NCBI RefSeq assembly: GCF_014195535.1
Contig: NZ_JACIBY010000012.1
Coordinates: 182,911 to 246,910 of the forward strand
Origin: Runella defluvii
GTDB lineage: Bacteria > Bacteroidota > Bacteroidia > Cytophagales > Spirosomataceae
DNA: 64,000 bases
Direction of reading: 5' to 3'
Part shown: piece by piece, positions 1 through 10,050 of the stretch
How the letters are laid out: each line of letters starts with the position of its first letter
Numbering within the stretch: the first letter of the stretch is position 1
The notes under the pieces: generated by a model
What the model was told of the DNA's origin: nothing
The model's database searches: none
What the model saw: only the letters and a program-made list of their open reading frames with translations
Program-made: the position numbers and the translations under genes

Positions 1-2211
1 GCTCAAGCCTTTCACGCCTTGCATAAATTTCTCTTCAATAATACGCCACGCAAAGGCTGCCGAAGGGAAAAAGGTCCATTTGTTGCCTGGGGCCAATTTG
101 GAAGAACCATCCTTACGAGCAGTAAGAGTCAATAAATATTTGTCGCGGAAAGCGTAATTGAGCCGCCCTGCGTACGACAAAAGGTTGTTTTTAGAGTATT
201 CTGAATTGATTTTGATTTCTTCAGAGGCGCTTCCGAGCGAGTAAAAAAGCTGGGTAGAAAGCAACTGATTAACGCCTGACGCCATCACTTCATCCGAAGA
301 GTTGCCGAGGTAGCTAGCTACTCCCGTAATGGTGAGAGTGTGTTGTCCAAATGTACGTTGGTACGTGGCTACGTTTTCCCAGTTGATGCTTTTTCCGTTG
401 CTTGAAGAATAGCTCGCGATGGATTTGCCCGTCAAAGAACGGTCAATAGATTTAGGCGACGAGTAGGCTCCATTGCGGTTGAACGATAAGTTTACCCCTA
501 GTGTGCTGCGGATGTTCAAGCCTTTAATGGGGGTAAATTCTAAATAACCATTGGTAAGCGAACGAGTCGTGAGAACGGAATTTTTGAAAACATTGGGTTG
601 TTCATCAGCCAAAGGATTAGCCGTTTGACCATCCAGCATGATAAAATTAAAATTGCCATTTTCATCGTACAACGAACCGAGTGGACTGATTTTGTTGGCT
701 TGATTGAGCGGGTCACGACGAACACTTTGGTCGTAGTACGTAAGTTGGCTTTGAAGCCCAATCTTCATCCAATCGTTGATGGTATAATCGACGTTGAGAC
801 GGCCCGTGTAACGTTTAATCTCGTCGAGTTTTAGGATGCCTTTTTCATTATAAAAGTCAACGGAAATGTACGATTTGAGGCGGTCAGTACCTGCACGTAC
901 GCCTAATTGATAGTTTTGTTGGAGGCCCTTGTGAATCAAAGCATCTTGATAGTCGGTCCAAATGCCCTTTTGTAAAGCGTCATACTCAGCGACGTTGGTA
1001 AAAATGGTAGGGTCGTCGGTAGGGCTTTTCCAAACGCCAGCTGCCCGCCAAGCTTCCCTTTTTAAATCACGGTATCCATTGATGTCCATGGCTTTGGGGT
1101 ACATTGTCACCTGTGAAATTCCAGAATAGGTATTAAATGAAATTTCTGGACGACCTGATTTCCCCTTTTTAGTGGTGATAAGAATAACCCCGTTTGCCCC
1201 CCTCGAACCGTAGATGGCAATCGAGGAGGCATCTTTTAGGATATCCATGGTTTCAATATCGTTGGCATTGATGTCTTCCAAATTACCATATTGGATTCCA
1301 TCAACAATGATGAGGGGAGCATTGTTGCCGCCTATCGAACGGTTGCCTCGAATACGAATACTCACACCCGCACCTGCTTGTCCACTATTACGGGTAATAT
1401 CAGCACCTGCAATTTTACCTTGGGCTGCTTCCAAGACATTCGCCGTGGGTACTTCTTTGAGTTGTTCGCTTTTGAGTTGGACAACAGCACCCGTCAAGTC
1501 TTTCTTCTTGACCGTTCCGTAACCGATTACGACGACCTCTTCTAGGGCATTCACGTCAGGAACGAGGGCTACATTGAGGGTCGTTTTTGCACCTACCTCG
1601 ACGTCTTGGCTTTGGTAACCCACAAATGAAAAAGTGAGAACGACTTTTTCACCTTCTGGGAGTGACAATTGAAACGCGCCTTTTGCATCGGTTGACGTGC
1701 CTCGTACGCTGCCTTTGATGACAACATTGACCCCAGGGATTGGCGTGTTTTTCTCATCTTTCACGATTCCACTGACCGTTTTGTCAATCGGGGCTGAGGC
1801 CACGACCGAAATTGGCGAGGTCGCTTCAGGCTCAATCACTACATGGCCATTGAGATAGCGGTAGGATAGGTGGAGCGGTGTGAGGAGTTCGTTTAGTGAC
1901 TCAGTTAGGGTTTTTTGGGTAAGCGAAATGCTCACATTACGGTCAGAGCCAATCACTTTTGAGCTATAGACAAACCGAGCGTTTGTTTGCTTTTCGATTT
2001 GGGCTAGTACATTTTTAAGTTTTTGCTCTTCGACTTTTAAAGTCACCGAACGGTGCATTAATTCTTGCGTATAACCGTCATAGGCAAAGCTCATGCCTAC
2101 GCAAGAAAGAAGCAGAATGAAGGGAATGAGGGATAGTTTCATAAGCCGCAGAAACGTTTTGGAGCGCCAGCATTGCTTGAAGCTTATTAGAGTAAAATTG
2201 TTTTTTTTCAT
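1..2211 (-). CDS. SusC/RagA-type TonB-linked outer membrane receptor, 3'-truncated by the window edge
   Basis: This is a TonB-dependent porin of the SusC family that imports oligosaccharides or other large nutrients, normally with a SusD lipoprotein. The 737 codons seen here start at an ATG (MKKNNFTLISF...). A hydrophobic signal segment lies at about residues 25-45. An STN (secretin/TonB N-terminal) domain follows at about 50-100, then a carboxypeptidase-regulatory-like beta-sandwich at about 120-200 and the plug domain with the family's VVVIGYGTVKKKDLTGAV motif. The start of the beta-barrel follows; the rest lies beyond base 1. The STN domain marks it as a receptor that signals to the FecR and sigma factor encoded just upstream on the same strand (2436-4162). 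The substrate cannot be told from the sequence. No SusD is visible because the window ends. Confidence 0.95.
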   Translation of the reverse strand, partial: MKKNNFTLISFKQCWRSKTFLRLMKLSLIPFILLLSCVGMSFAYDGYTQELMHRSVTLKVEEQKLKNVLAQIEKQTNARFVYSSKVIGSDRNVSISLTQKTLTESLNELLTPLHLSYRYLNGHVVIEPEATSPISVVASAPIDKTVSGIVKDEKNTPIPGVNVVIKGSVRGTSTDAKGAFQLSLPEGEKVVLTFSFVGYQSQDVEVGAKTTLNVALVPDVNALEEVVVIGYGTVKKKDLTGAVVQLKSEQLKEVPTANVLEAAQGKIAGADITRNSGQAGAGVSIRIRGNRSIGGNNAPLIIVDGIQYGNLEDINANDIETMDILKDASSIAIYGSRGANGVILITTKKGKSGRPEISFNTYSGISQVTMYPKAMDINGYRDLKREAWRAAGVWKSPTDDPTIFTNVAEYDALQKGIWTDYQDALIHKGLQQNYQLGVRAGTDRLKSYISVDFYNEKGILKLDEIKRYTGRLNVDYTINDWMKIGLQSQLTYYDQSVRRDPLNQANKISPLGSLYDENGNFNFIMLDGQTANPLADEQPNVFKNSVLTTRSLTNGYLEFTPIKGLNIRSTLGVNLSFNRNGAYSSPKSIDRSLTGKSIASYSSSNGKSINWENVATYQRTFGQHTLTITGVASYLGNSSDEVMASGVNQLLSTQLFYSLGSASEEIKINSEYSKNNLLSYAGRLNYAFRDKYLLTLTARKDGSSKLAPGNKWTFFPSAAFAWRIIEEKFMQGVKGLS

Positions 2212-2435
2212 ACCTTTAAGGTGTTTTGTTGGTGGAAAAATCAGCAAAAACATTTCCTGTCGGGATAGGATTCGCGGTCTGACTCCGAAGGAAATGCCTT
2301 TAGAAGCACCAGTTTGTGTTGGAAGCACGGCTGGTGTTTTTTCTTGAAGAGGGTTACTCAATTTGTAGAAATAAGTGCATAGTGGTAAAAAGATTAGGAG
2401 GTTTGAAATGTTGTTATGTGTTGAAAGAGAGCGGA

Positions 2436-3458
2436 TTAGTTGCAGCCTTTTCCACTCAAAAGAATAATCGTTCCTTGGATTTCGTATTGGGCTTTTAACG
2501 CAGCACAAATCAGGTCGAGTTGGTTATAGAGGGATTGGTTGGACAAATCTGCCGTAAGCAAACAGTTGTTTTGTTGTTCGTTTTCTACCACGATGTCGAT
2601 GCCATAGGCCAATTCAAATCGTCTAATGACTTCGGACAGGGGCGTATCGTCAAACTGAAAGGTCAATGTTTGTTTTTCTGATTCAGGCGTTTCAAGTAAG
2701 GTCGGTTTATCGACTAGTCCCGTTACAAAGTGCTTTTGTTCATCATAGTAAGTCGCGGCCTGATTGGGACTAAGCACAACGCCATTAGCGACGGGGCTGC
2801 GTTTTTCGGTTGATTGTCCATACACAGCCACCCGTCCTGTGACTACTTCTACGCGCACGTCTTTGGTTTTGGAATCGGTACGAACAAAAAAGCTCGTTCC
2901 CAATACTTTGGCAATGACACGGTCGGTATGAACATAAAATGGCCGCGATGGCGATTTTTGAATGTCAAAAAAAGCATTGCCGTTTAGATAGACAGTTCGG
3001 TTACTTTTACTAAAATGTTTTGGAAAACGAAGGGTGCTGTTAGGCAATAACTTGACTTTACTGCCATCTTCCAGTTGGACGAGCAACGGGGTGGTGGCGT
3101 TGTTGGTACGGCTCAACCAGTCACTAGCAACGATACCAATGGTTTGAGGTTTTTTTGTTGTCTCGGTGACTGACCACCATACGGTAATAAGTAATAACGT
3201 TGCAGCCACCCCCACCCAGCCGTAATTAAAACGCTTTGGTAGAGGGTGTAAGTCGTTAATGGAGTCGTCATGGTCCATTTTTGACTGGATTTGCTCCCAA
3301 AGGCGTTCTTCTAGTTCGTCGGTATTTATGTTTTTTTCTAACTCACCCGTTTCGGCCTCCAGTAGCCCGTACCAGTGCTCAACAAACGATTTTTCTTCGG
3401 TGGTACACTCTCCTCGGAGGTATTTCTGCAAGAGTTGCCTAAAACTCTTTCGGCTCAT
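2436..3458 (-). CDS. FecR-family anti-sigma factor
   Basis: This inner-membrane anti-sigma factor holds the ECF sigma factor until the outer-membrane receptor signals. The 340 residues comprise a cytoplasmic N-terminal part (1-75), a single transmembrane segment (about 80-97), a periplasmic FecR domain (about 120-220) and a C-terminal DUF4974-type domain (about 265-335). The protein ends in a GC dipeptide followed by one residue, as does its paralogue at 17312. The ATG start gives a family-typical length. It lies between the sigma gene and the STN-type SusC gene, the usual order for Bacteroidota cell-surface signalling. The 224-base gap to susC could hold a separate promoter or a processing site. 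Confidence 0.93.
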   Translation of the reverse strand: MSRKSFRQLLQKYLRGECTTEEKSFVEHWYGLLEAETGELEKNINTDELEERLWEQIQSKMDHDDSINDLHPLPKRFNYGWVGVAATLLLITVWWSVTETTKKPQTIGIVASDWLSRTNNATTPLLVQLEDGSKVKLLPNSTLRFPKHFSKSNRTVYLNGNAFFDIQKSPSRPFYVHTDRVIAKVLGTSFFVRTDSKTKDVRVEVVTGRVAVYGQSTEKRSPVANGVVLSPNQAATYYDEQKHFVTGLVDKPTLLETPESEKQTLTFQFDDTPLSEVIRRFELAYGIDIVVENEQQNNCLLTADLSNQSLYNQLDLICAALKAQYEIQGTIILLSGKGCN

Positions 3459-3583
3459 AAATGTAGTGCTGTGTTTTCAATCTATAAGTCAACGAAAGCA
3501 CTATAAGGCCGCAAATACTTTTATTAATTCTATGTTAAGTACAATTTAATTGATGTAAAGAAGAAAATATTCTTGATAAAATA

Positions 3584-4162
3584 CTACATGAAGAAAATCA
3601 AGGATAGAAGTGTTGGAAGATAGTCACGCAGATAATGACGCAACGACTTGAGGGCTTGGCTTAGGTGGTATTCTACTGTTCGCTCAGGTACTTGCAATTT
3701 GCTCGAAATTTCTTTGACGGATTGGTATTCCAAGCGGTTCATTTGAAAAATTCTACGTGTTTTTTCGGGCAAGTCGTTGAGTTGTTGTTCCACCACTTGT
3801 ATCAACTCTGCCAATTCAAGTTGTTCTTCCGTGATGGAGCTAATTTCTGAATAGTGGAATTGCGCGTATTCAGCGAATTTTTCTTGTACTAGATTTGATT
3901 TAATGTGATTAATAACTGCGTACCGAACCGCCGTAAAAAGATAAGCATCAAGGCGGTCGATTTGTAGAGTACTACGGCGTTCCCAAAGTTTAAGGAAGAT
4001 GTCTTGCACGAGTTCTTCAGTGACGGCAGCATCTTGAAGTTTGCGGGTGGCCAGACCAAATAGTTTTTTCCAATAACGCAGATAAATTTCACGAAAGGCT
4101 TTCTCATCTCCTGTTCGGAGATAAACTAGGAGCATTTCGTCGGTTAGTGATTTATAATTCAC
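3584..4162 (-). CDS. ECF RNA polymerase sigma-70 factor
   Basis: This alternative sigma factor of 192 residues probably transcribes the adjacent fecR/susC genes. Region 2 is at about residues 25-95 (EKAFREIYLRYWKKLF, then VQDIFLKLWERR). Region 4 is at about 120-175, with the recognition helix around KEISSKLQVPERTVEYHLSQA. This matches the Bacteroides-expansion ECF family paired with FecR. An in-frame stop lies just upstream of the GTG start, so the only other start is the ATG nine codons further in. The hydrophobic C-terminal end (LLSLIFFM) is common in this family. Confidence 0.93.
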   Translation of the reverse strand: MNYKSLTDEMLLVYLRTGDEKAFREIYLRYWKKLFGLATRKLQDAAVTEELVQDIFLKLWERRSTLQIDRLDAYLFTAVRYAVINHIKSNLVQEKFAEYAQFHYSEISSITEEQLELAELIQVVEQQLNDLPEKTRRIFQMNRLEYQSVKEISSKLQVPERTVEYHLSQALKSLRHYLRDYLPTLLSLIFFM

Positions 4163-4386
4163 CTGACTTTATTTGGTAAAAAAGGATGGAAGTTTTAAAG
4201 GATTTGAAACCATTGATGAGGGTTTCTTTCAATCCGAAGTTTGGGTAATTAATTGAACAGAACAAATAAATAGTTGGCTTTTTTTATGCAATCGTTGTCG
4301 GGAACGTTGCCAGAACATAGCACAAACGCGAAATTTTGGTTCAAGTTGACACAGGGGGGCATGAGAGAAGGGTAGTTGTAAGGGTA

Positions 4387-5439
4387 TTACATCCACCCCC
4401 TTCGACGGAAATAAATCAGCAGCCCAACGGCCAATATAGCCATGCCGCCAAGGGTGTAGAAGTAGCCATTGGGTTGGCGTAGCTCGGGCATGTGGTCGAA
4501 ATTCATGCCGTAAATTCCCGCAATGAACGTAAGTGGCATAAACACCGCCGAATAAATGGTCAAGGTCTTCATCACGCTGTTCATCCGCGAACTGAGGGTT
4601 GAATAATGAATGTCAATCAGCCCTGTTAGTAATTCACGATTGGATTCAATAGAATCAATGGCGTTTGTAATGTGGTCGTGGACATCCCGAAAATAAGGAA
4701 TAGTGCTTTTCTGAATGAGTTTTGAGTTTTCGCGCAAACCCTGACTCAGCATATCGCGCAACGGCCACACGTACTTTCGCATGAGGGTGAGTTGGCGTTT
4801 GAGGTTGTACAATTGGCCGATGGGGTCTTTGTGTTTACTTTCCAAAATCAAACCTTCCAATTCTTCGAGTTGCTCGCTCATTTTTTCCAGAATTTCGAGG
4901 TAATTATCGACAATCAGGTCAACGAGCGAAAAGAGCAAATAATCGGCGCCGTTTCGCCGCGTTTTTCCCACCGAAGCCTTGATGCGTTCCAAAACGGGAG
5001 CGAAAATATCATTGGTCCGTTTTTCCTGAAACGAAATCAGGTAATTGGCCCCCAATAAAAAGCTGACGTGTTCGGCGTCAATGCTCAGTTCTTTTTCGTC
5101 CCAGTACAGCATTTTCAACGATATAAATACGTAAGCGTCGTTGTAAAACTCTATTTTCGGCTTCTGACGCGTATTCATGATGTCTTCCAACAGCAGTGGA
5201 TGGATGTGGTGAATCTGCCCAACGGCTTCAATTACCTCGGGTTCGTGAATTCCGTCCACGTCGAGCCAACTGATGTAGGAAGCATCGGAGGCAATCTGGC
5301 AATCGGCTACTTTGTCAATGGTACGTTCTTTATGGTATTTTTCATTGTATTCAACCAGCTTAATAGTTGTATCCTTGACGACTTCGGGGCCGACATAAAT
5401 CAATGTACCAGGCGAAAGACCAACTTTTGAAGAAGACAT
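4387..5439 (-). CDS. corA: CorA-type magnesium/cobalt channel
   Basis: CorA is a homopentameric inner-membrane channel for Mg2+ (also Co2+/Ni2+). The 350-residue protein has a long, charged cytoplasmic N-terminal domain rich in helices. Two transmembrane helices sit at the extreme C-terminus. The signature GMN tripeptide is at residues 311-313 (YGMNFDHMPEL), in the expected loop between them. The basic C-terminal tail (RRRGWM) is also typical. The start is ATG. The gene stands alone between the sigma gene (224-base gap) and kdsB. Close homologues differ in whether they prefer Mg2+ or other divalent ions, so the substrate is by family only. Confidence 0.93.
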   Translation of the reverse strand: MSSSKVGLSPGTLIYVGPEVVKDTTIKLVEYNEKYHKERTIDKVADCQIASDASYISWLDVDGIHEPEVIEAVGQIHHIHPLLLEDIMNTRQKPKIEFYNDAYVFISLKMLYWDEKELSIDAEHVSFLLGANYLISFQEKRTNDIFAPVLERIKASVGKTRRNGADYLLFSLVDLIVDNYLEILEKMSEQLEELEGLILESKHKDPIGQLYNLKRQLTLMRKYVWPLRDMLSQGLRENSKLIQKSTIPYFRDVHDHITNAIDSIESNRELLTGLIDIHYSTLSSRMNSVMKTLTIYSAVFMPLTFIAGIYGMNFDHMPELRQPNGYFYTLGGMAILAVGLLIYFRRRGWM

Positions 5440-5486
5440 AATTTATAGTGTCGAATGCAAAATGCAGCGTGTCGAATGTGTGTTGA

Positions 5487-5502
5487 GGGTTGCTCACAAC
5501 CC
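5487..5502. repeat. short intergenic hairpin, GGGTTG-CTCA-CAACCC
   Basis: This perfect 6-bp stem with a 4-base loop lies in the gap between kdsB and corA. The same hairpin in reverse complement occurs at 51295-51312 near the thiolase gene. The CAACCC arm could also pair with another GGGTTG-complementary stretch about 30 bases on, so alternative folds are possible. There is no U-tract, so it is not a clear terminator. Confidence 0.5.
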
Positions 5503-5551
5503 GAATAGTATAGGCATCATGCGGGTGCTCCTGTCAACCCTCTACATTCAT

Positions 5552-6331
5552 CTATTGAATGAATGGCAAAATTTTTTCCACATCTTCGGGGGTATCGATG
5601 CAATGACTCTCGTAGGTGGTAAGGCCCATTTTAATTTTGAAGCCGTTTTGCAGCCACCGTAATTGCTCCAAGGACTCGGCCTTTTCGAGCGGAGAAACAG
5701 GCAAGCGAGTAATTTTCTCCAAAATATCAGCGCGGTAAGCATACATCCCCACTTGTCGGTAATAGGTATGATGTTTGTGCCACTCTTGTGGGTCAACTCC
5801 TTTTAAATAAGGAATGACTTGGCGGCTAAAATAAATGGCTTCGAAGTGTTCATTAATAATCACTTTGGCTTCCCCAATATCAAATAATAACTCAGCATCA
5901 GTCACAGGAATCATTTGAGAAGCTAATTCAACCGAGCCATCCAGCATAGCCCCCAACTCGTCGATTTGCTCAGGAGCCACAAAAGGCTCATCACCTTGAA
6001 TGTTGATGATGTAGTCATTGGGCATAGTAGGGGTATGATATGTATTGCCCTCTGCTCCTTGTCCTTTGCCCCTTACGTTCAAGTAGGCTTCCCAGCACCG
6101 ATCCGTGCCACTTGGGTGGTCGGGGTGGGTCATAACTGCTTTACCACCAAAGGATTCGACGTGCTCTAAGATGCGAACATCATCGGTCGCAACAATTACT
6201 TCGGAGAGGCATGTGGCCTTGGTGGCCTGCTCATATACCCGTTGAATCATCGTTTTTCCTTTGATGTCGATGAGGGGTTTTCCTGGGTAGCGCGTTGAGC
6301 CATAACGCGCAGGTATAATTCCAATAATCAT
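5552..6331 (-). CDS. kdsB: 3-deoxy-manno-octulosonate cytidylyltransferase
   Basis: KdsB is the CMP-Kdo synthetase. It activates Kdo with CTP for attachment to lipid A, a cytoplasmic step of lipopolysaccharide synthesis. The N-terminal nucleotide-binding motif is IIGIIPARYGSTRYPGKPL, followed by the family features ATDD (residues about 50-53), HPSGTDRCWEA and NIQGDEPF. An in-frame TTG two codons upstream would add residues, but the ATG at 6331 places the motif at the usual distance from the N-terminus and gives 259 residues. It is divergent from leuS, with about 60 bases between the starts. Confidence 0.95.
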   Translation of the reverse strand: MIIGIIPARYGSTRYPGKPLIDIKGKTMIQRVYEQATKATCLSEVIVATDDVRILEHVESFGGKAVMTHPDHPSGTDRCWEAYLNVRGKGQGAEGNTYHTPTMPNDYIINIQGDEPFVAPEQIDELGAMLDGSVELASQMIPVTDAELLFDIGEAKVIINEHFEAIYFSRQVIPYLKGVDPQEWHKHHTYYRQVGMYAYRADILEKITRLPVSPLEKAESLEQLRWLQNGFKIKMGLTTYESHCIDTPEDVEKILPFIQ

Positions 6332-6360
6332 AATCAATAGTTTTTCGTTGCTAAATACAC

Positions 6361-6368
6361 TAATTTTG
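6361..6368 (+). promoter_or_regulatory. putative -7 box of the leuS promoter (TAATTTTG)
   Basis: The octamer matches the Bacteroidota -7 consensus TAnnTTTG and lies 26 bases before the leuS start. No convincing -33 TTTG is seen at 19-21 bases upstream, so the call rests on the -7 box only. Confidence 0.4.
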
Positions 6369-6393
6369 CGGAAAATTCACAGTACAAACGATT

Positions 6394-9180
6394 ATGACCG
6401 AATACAATCACCGCGAAATCGAAAAAAAATGGCAGAAGTTTTGGGAGGAAAACCAAACTTATAAGACCCAAATCGACCCAAGTAAGCCTAAGTATTATGT
6501 CCTCGACATGTTTCCGTATCCTTCGGGAGCGGGTCTGCACGTAGGGCACCCACTGGGCTACATTGCTTCTGACATTATTTCGCGATATAAAAGACTCAAA
6601 GGGTTCAATGTGTTGCACCCAATGGGTTTTGATAGCTTTGGATTGCCCGCCGAGCAGTATGCGATTCAGACGGGTCAACACCCAGCCATAACGACCGAGC
6701 AAAACATCAATACGTTCATTTCTCAGCTAAAAAATATTGGGTTTAGCTACGATTGGAGCCGTGAGATTCGTACTTCCGACCCCAATTATTACAAATGGAC
6801 GCAGTGGATTTTTATGCAGTTGTTTAACCACTACTACGACCGTGTGGCCGACAAAGCATTGCCAATCAGTCATTTGGTTGAGCAATTTGCACAAGGTGGT
6901 TCGGCAGCAGTGAACGCCGTTTGTGACGAAGACGTAACGGAGTTTAGCGCGGAAGAGTGGAACGCCATGAGCGAAAAAGAGCAACAATTGGTCTTGTTGA
7001 AATACCGCTTTACGTTTCCCGAAGAATCGTTTGTGAACTGGTGCCCAGGCTTAGGAACGGTACTTTCAAACGACGAAGTGAAAGACGGCGTTTCGGAGCG
7101 TGGGGGCTTTCCTGTGGAGCGTAAATTGATGAAACAGTGGGCAATGCGGATTACTGCCTATGCCGACCGTTTGTTGAATGGACTAGATACAATCGACTGG
7201 CCTGAACCATTAAAAGAACAACAACGCAACTGGATTGGCCGCTCACAAGGGGCATCGGTAAAGTTTGCTGTTGATGGTCAAGATAAATTGATTGAAGTAT
7301 TTACGACCCGTGTCGATACCATTTATGGGGTAAGTTTCATGGTGTTAGCCCCTGAGCACGAATGGGCAACAGAACTGACAACCGCTGACCAAAAAGCCGA
7401 CGTAGAAGCCTATATCAAGTGGGCTGCCAGTCGCAGCGAGGTGGACCGCATGGCCGAAAAGAAAGTGTCAGGCGTGTTCACGGGAAGTTATTGTATCAAT
7501 CCGTTCAGCGGTGAAAAAGTACCTATCTATTTGGCCGATTATGTTTTGGCAGGATACGGAACAGGGGCTGTGATGGGAGTTCCATCGGGCGATCAGCGCG
7601 ACTGGAACTTTGCAACGAATTTTGGTTTGCCTATTATTCCGATTTTAGATACGCAAAAAGACACGGACCAACAGGCCGATAATACCAAAGAAGGACACTA
7701 CATCAACTCGGGTATCATCAACGGCATGACTTACCAAGAAGCGACTGACACACTTATCAAGTGGTTGGAAGAACGTAAATTGGGTAAGGGTAAGGTACAA
7801 TACCGCTTGCGTAATGCTGTGTTTAGTCGCCAACGTTATTGGGGCGAACCTGTACCTGCTTATTTCAAAGACGGTGTTCCGTACTTGATTGATGAGGCAG
7901 ATTTACCGTTGGAATTGCCAAAAATTGATAAATACCTTCCCACCGAAACGGGCGAACCGCCACTAGGCCGCGCCGAAGGGTGGAAATACAAAGGAGAATA
8001 CGATTATGAATTGAGCACAATGCCAGGCTGGGCGGGTTCGTCGTGGTACTGGTACCGCTACATGGACCCTCAAAACAACGAGGCATTTGCTTCCAAAGAA
8101 GCCATCGACTACTGGCAACGTATCGACTTCTACTTGGGCGGCTCCGAACACGCTACTGGACACTTGTTGTACAGCCGTTTTTGGAACAAGTTCTTGAAAG
8201 ACTTGGGCGTAGTTCCTCACGAAGAATTTGCGGCTAAGTTGGTGAACCAAGGTATGATTCAGGGACGTAGTAATTTTGTGTATCGCTTGAAATCAAGTGA
8301 TAATGCAAAACCCGTTTTTGTAAGTTATGGCTTGAAAGACCAGTACGAGACGACCAAATTGCACGTGGATGTAAATATGGTAGAAAACGATGTTTTGGAT
8401 ACCCAAGCCTTTAAAAACTGGCGGGAAGACTTTGCCAATGCTGAATTTATTTTGGAGGAAGGCAAATACATCTGCGGCTGGGAAGTGGAAAAAATGTCAA
8501 AATCGAAGTATAACGTCGTAAACCCTGACACGATTGTTGATAAATACGGCGCTGATACCTTGCGGATGTACGAAATGTTTTTGGGGCCATTGACCGACGC
8601 CAAACCGTGGAATACCAACGGCATCAGCGGAACGTCGAACTTCTTGCGTAAGTTTTGGCGCTTGTTCTTTGAGGACCAAACGGGTAAATCAAAATTGGTG
8701 GATGCCGAACCAACCGCCGACGAATTGAAGGTATTGCACCGCACCATCAAGCGCGTGGAGGAAGACATTGAGCGTTATTCGTTCAACACGGTTGTTTCTA
8801 CGTTCATGATTGGGGTCAACGAATTGAGCGATTTGAAGTGTCACAAAAAAGCCATCTTGAAAGAAATGGTCATTTTGTTGTCGCCGTATGCCCCTCACAT
8901 TACCGAAGAACTTTGGACGGCATTGGGCAACGAAGCAGGAACATTGACCACCGCTCCGTTTCCTGTGTTTGAGCCTAAGTATTTGGTAGAAAGCTCGTTT
9001 GAGTATCCAATCCAAATCAACGGTAAAGTACGTGCCAACCTCGCTTTCCCTGTCGATATGTCAAAAGAAGACATCGAACAAAGTGTATTGGCCAACGAAA
9101 CCGTTCAAAAATGGTTGGAAGGAAAAGCCCCTAAGAAGGTGGTAGTGGTTCCGAAACGGATTGTAAACGTCGTTTTGTAA
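6394..9180 (+). CDS. leuS: leucyl-tRNA synthetase
   Basis: LeuS is a class Ia aminoacyl-tRNA synthetase that charges tRNA-Leu. The 928 residues include the HIGH-type motif ([16 protein letters not shown], residues about 41-56). The CP1 editing domain carries its threonine-rich signature around [11 protein letters not shown] and [19 protein letters not shown]. The KMSKS loop is near residue 700, followed by the anticodon-binding and C-terminal domains. It is longer than E. coli LeuS (860 residues). The extra length includes an insertion before the editing domain and one between [16 protein letters not shown] and KMSKS, where bacterial LeuS enzymes carry lineage-specific inserts. It stands alone and is followed by a palindrome that may end transcription. 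Confidence 0.97.
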   Translation: MTEYNHREIEKKWQKFWEENQTYKTQIDPSKPKYYVLDMFPYPSGAGLHVGHPLGYIASDIISRYKRLKGFNVLHPMGFDSFGLPAEQYAIQTGQHPAITTEQNINTFISQLKNIGFSYDWSREIRTSDPNYYKWTQWIFMQLFNHYYDRVADKALPISHLVEQFAQGGSAAVNAVCDEDVTEFSAEEWNAMSEKEQQLVLLKYRFTFPEESFVNWCPGLGTVLSNDEVKDGVSERGGFPVERKLMKQWAMRITAYADRLLNGLDTIDWPEPLKEQQRNWIGRSQGASVKFAVDGQDKLIEVFTTRVDTIYGVSFMVLAPEHEWATELTTADQKADVEAYIKWAASRSEVDRMAEKKVSGVFTGSYCINPFSGEKVPIYLADYVLAGYGTGAVMGVPSGDQRDWNFATNFGLPIIPILDTQKDTDQQADNTKEGHYINSGIINGMTYQEATDTLIKWLEERKLGKGKVQYRLRNAVFSRQRYWGEPVPAYFKDGVPYLIDEADLPLELPKIDKYLPTETGEPPLGRAEGWKYKGEYDYELSTMPGWAGSSWYWYRYMDPQNNEAFASKEAIDYWQRIDFYLGGSEHATGHLLYSRFWNKFLKDLGVVPHEEFAAKLVNQGMIQGRSNFVYRLKSSDNAKPVFVSYGLKDQYETTKLHVDVNMVENDVLDTQAFKNWREDFANAEFILEEGKYICGWEVEKMSKSKYNVVNPDTIVDKYGADTLRMYEMFLGPLTDAKPWNTNGISGTSNFLRKFWRLFFEDQTGKSKLVDAEPTADELKVLHRTIKRVEEDIERYSFNTVVSTFMIGVNELSDLKCHKKAILKEMVILLSPYAPHITEELWTALGNEAGTLTTAPFPVFEPKYLVESSFEYPIQINGKVRANLAFPVDMSKEDIEQSVLANETVQKWLEGKAPKKVVVVPKRIVNVVL

Positions 9181-9211
9181 TCATATAAAACATCCCGAAA
9201 GTTTTAAACAA

Positions 9212-9244
9212 AACATCCCGAAAGTTTAAAACTTTCGGGATGTT
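9212..9244. repeat. palindromic repeat, 15-bp stem (AACATCCCGAAAGTT)
   Basis: This is a perfect 15-bp inverted repeat with a 3-base loop, lying between the ends of leuS and the doc-like gene, which converge here. A partial extra copy of the left arm precedes it at about 9190-9205. It may be a bidirectional terminator. The same core (CCCGAAAGTT/AACTTTCGGG) is found at 38408-38440. Confidence 0.75.
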
Positions 9245-9248
9245 GGCT

Positions 9249-9653
9249 TTACACTTTTACTGCGTTGTCTTTGAACCACCTTTTACACTCTTCTAAACTT
9301 GACTGACCAGAGGCCACTTTTAGGATGAAATTGTAAAGTTCATCGAGAGGCAAATCTTTTCTCAGGCGATAGCCATTAAGTTTCAAAAATGCAAGTGCTG
9401 CTTCTAAACCAGTTCTTTTGTTGCCATCAGTAAAGATATGGTTACAGATAATGTTGTAACAATATACAGCAGCTTTATCAGATGTAGTGGGATACAGTGG
9501 TTCTCCAAACATTTCTGCTTGGACAGCCTCCAACAAATAATCTAAATTTTCTTCGTGCAAAAAGTTATTGGGAGGCATAAAGTTGCCACCATGGGCAGCC
9601 ACAGTTTGTTCATTGATATAGGTTACATCCTCCTTATCTAAGTAAATCATCAT
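9249..9653 (-). CDS. Doc-type (Fic fold) toxin, death-on-curing family
   Basis: This 134-residue protein carries the Fic-fold active-site motif HIFTDGNKR at residues 72-80. It is close to the Doc signature HxFxDANKR rather than the AMPylating Fic form HPFxxGNGR. Doc proteins of phage P1 type phosphorylate and inactivate EF-Tu, and that activity is known for the family, not shown here. The start codon overlaps the stop of the preceding small gene by one base (TAATG), the translational coupling expected of a toxin-antitoxin operon. A second ATG immediately follows the first. Relative to leuS and the helicase the local DNA is visibly richer in A+T, which fits acquisition by transfer. Confidence 0.88.
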   Translation of the reverse strand: MMIYLDKEDVTYINEQTVAAHGGNFMPPNNFLHEENLDYLLEAVQAEMFGEPLYPTTSDKAAVYCYNIICNHIFTDGNKRTGLEAALAFLKLNGYRLRKDLPLDELYNFILKVASGQSSLEECKRWFKDNAVKV

Positions 9654-9844
9654 TATGCTAATGCCTTGAAGACCTCACCATATTCTTCAAAATCCTCTTT
9701 TACAATTTCCTCTAACCGTTTCTTTTTAGCTATTTTTAACTCTTCCCCAAGCTGTTTGATTAAATCATTAACATACTCAGGTTCTTGAATAGCCAACTCT
9801 TTGAGGGCTTTTTCAATCATATTTTTATCCAATACAGCTGTCAT
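9653..9844 (-). CDS. probable antitoxin of the Doc-type module
   Basis: This 63-residue acidic, helix-prone protein (MTAVLDKNMIEKALKEL...) is encoded directly before the Doc-type toxin and overlaps its start by one base. I do not recognise a Phd/YefM-type DNA-binding domain or another named antitoxin family. The antitoxin role is inferred from position, size and coupling. The charged C-terminal half (KIAKKKRLEEIVKEDFEEYGEVFKAL) could be the toxin-binding segment. Confidence 0.7.
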   Translation of the reverse strand: MTAVLDKNMIEKALKELAIQEPEYVNDLIKQLGEELKIAKKKRLEEIVKEDFEEYGEVFKALA

Positions 9845-9894
9845 AGTGGTGGTTATTAAAATGCTTGAACTCGATTTCTAAGCAAAGATGCAAT

Positions 9895-10047
9895 TTATTT
9901 CATATTGACACGTGCTTTTTCAATGGTTTCCTGCCACTGATTCATATCTACTTTTTTTAAGAATTCATTCAAATCTCGCACTTTTTCTTCTACTATTTGA
10001 TGACCTGTTGTGCGTGTTGCGGGGGCTTTTTTTGTCTTAGTTTTCAT
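9895..10047 (-). CDS. 50-residue protein translationally coupled to the DUF6934-like gene
   Basis: This is a short reading frame with an ATG start and TAA stop (MKTKTKKAPATRTTGHQIVEEK...). It begins three bases after the stop of the upstream DUF6934-like gene, so the two are almost certainly co-transcribed. The N-terminus is basic and Thr/Ala-rich, and the rest is predicted helical with a Trp (NQWQETIEKA). No family is recognised. It may be a partner or antitoxin-like protein of its neighbour. Confidence 0.62.
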   Translation of the reverse strand: MKTKTKKAPATRTTGHQIVEEKVRDLNEFLKKVDMNQWQETIEKARVNMK

Positions 10048-10050
10048 CGC

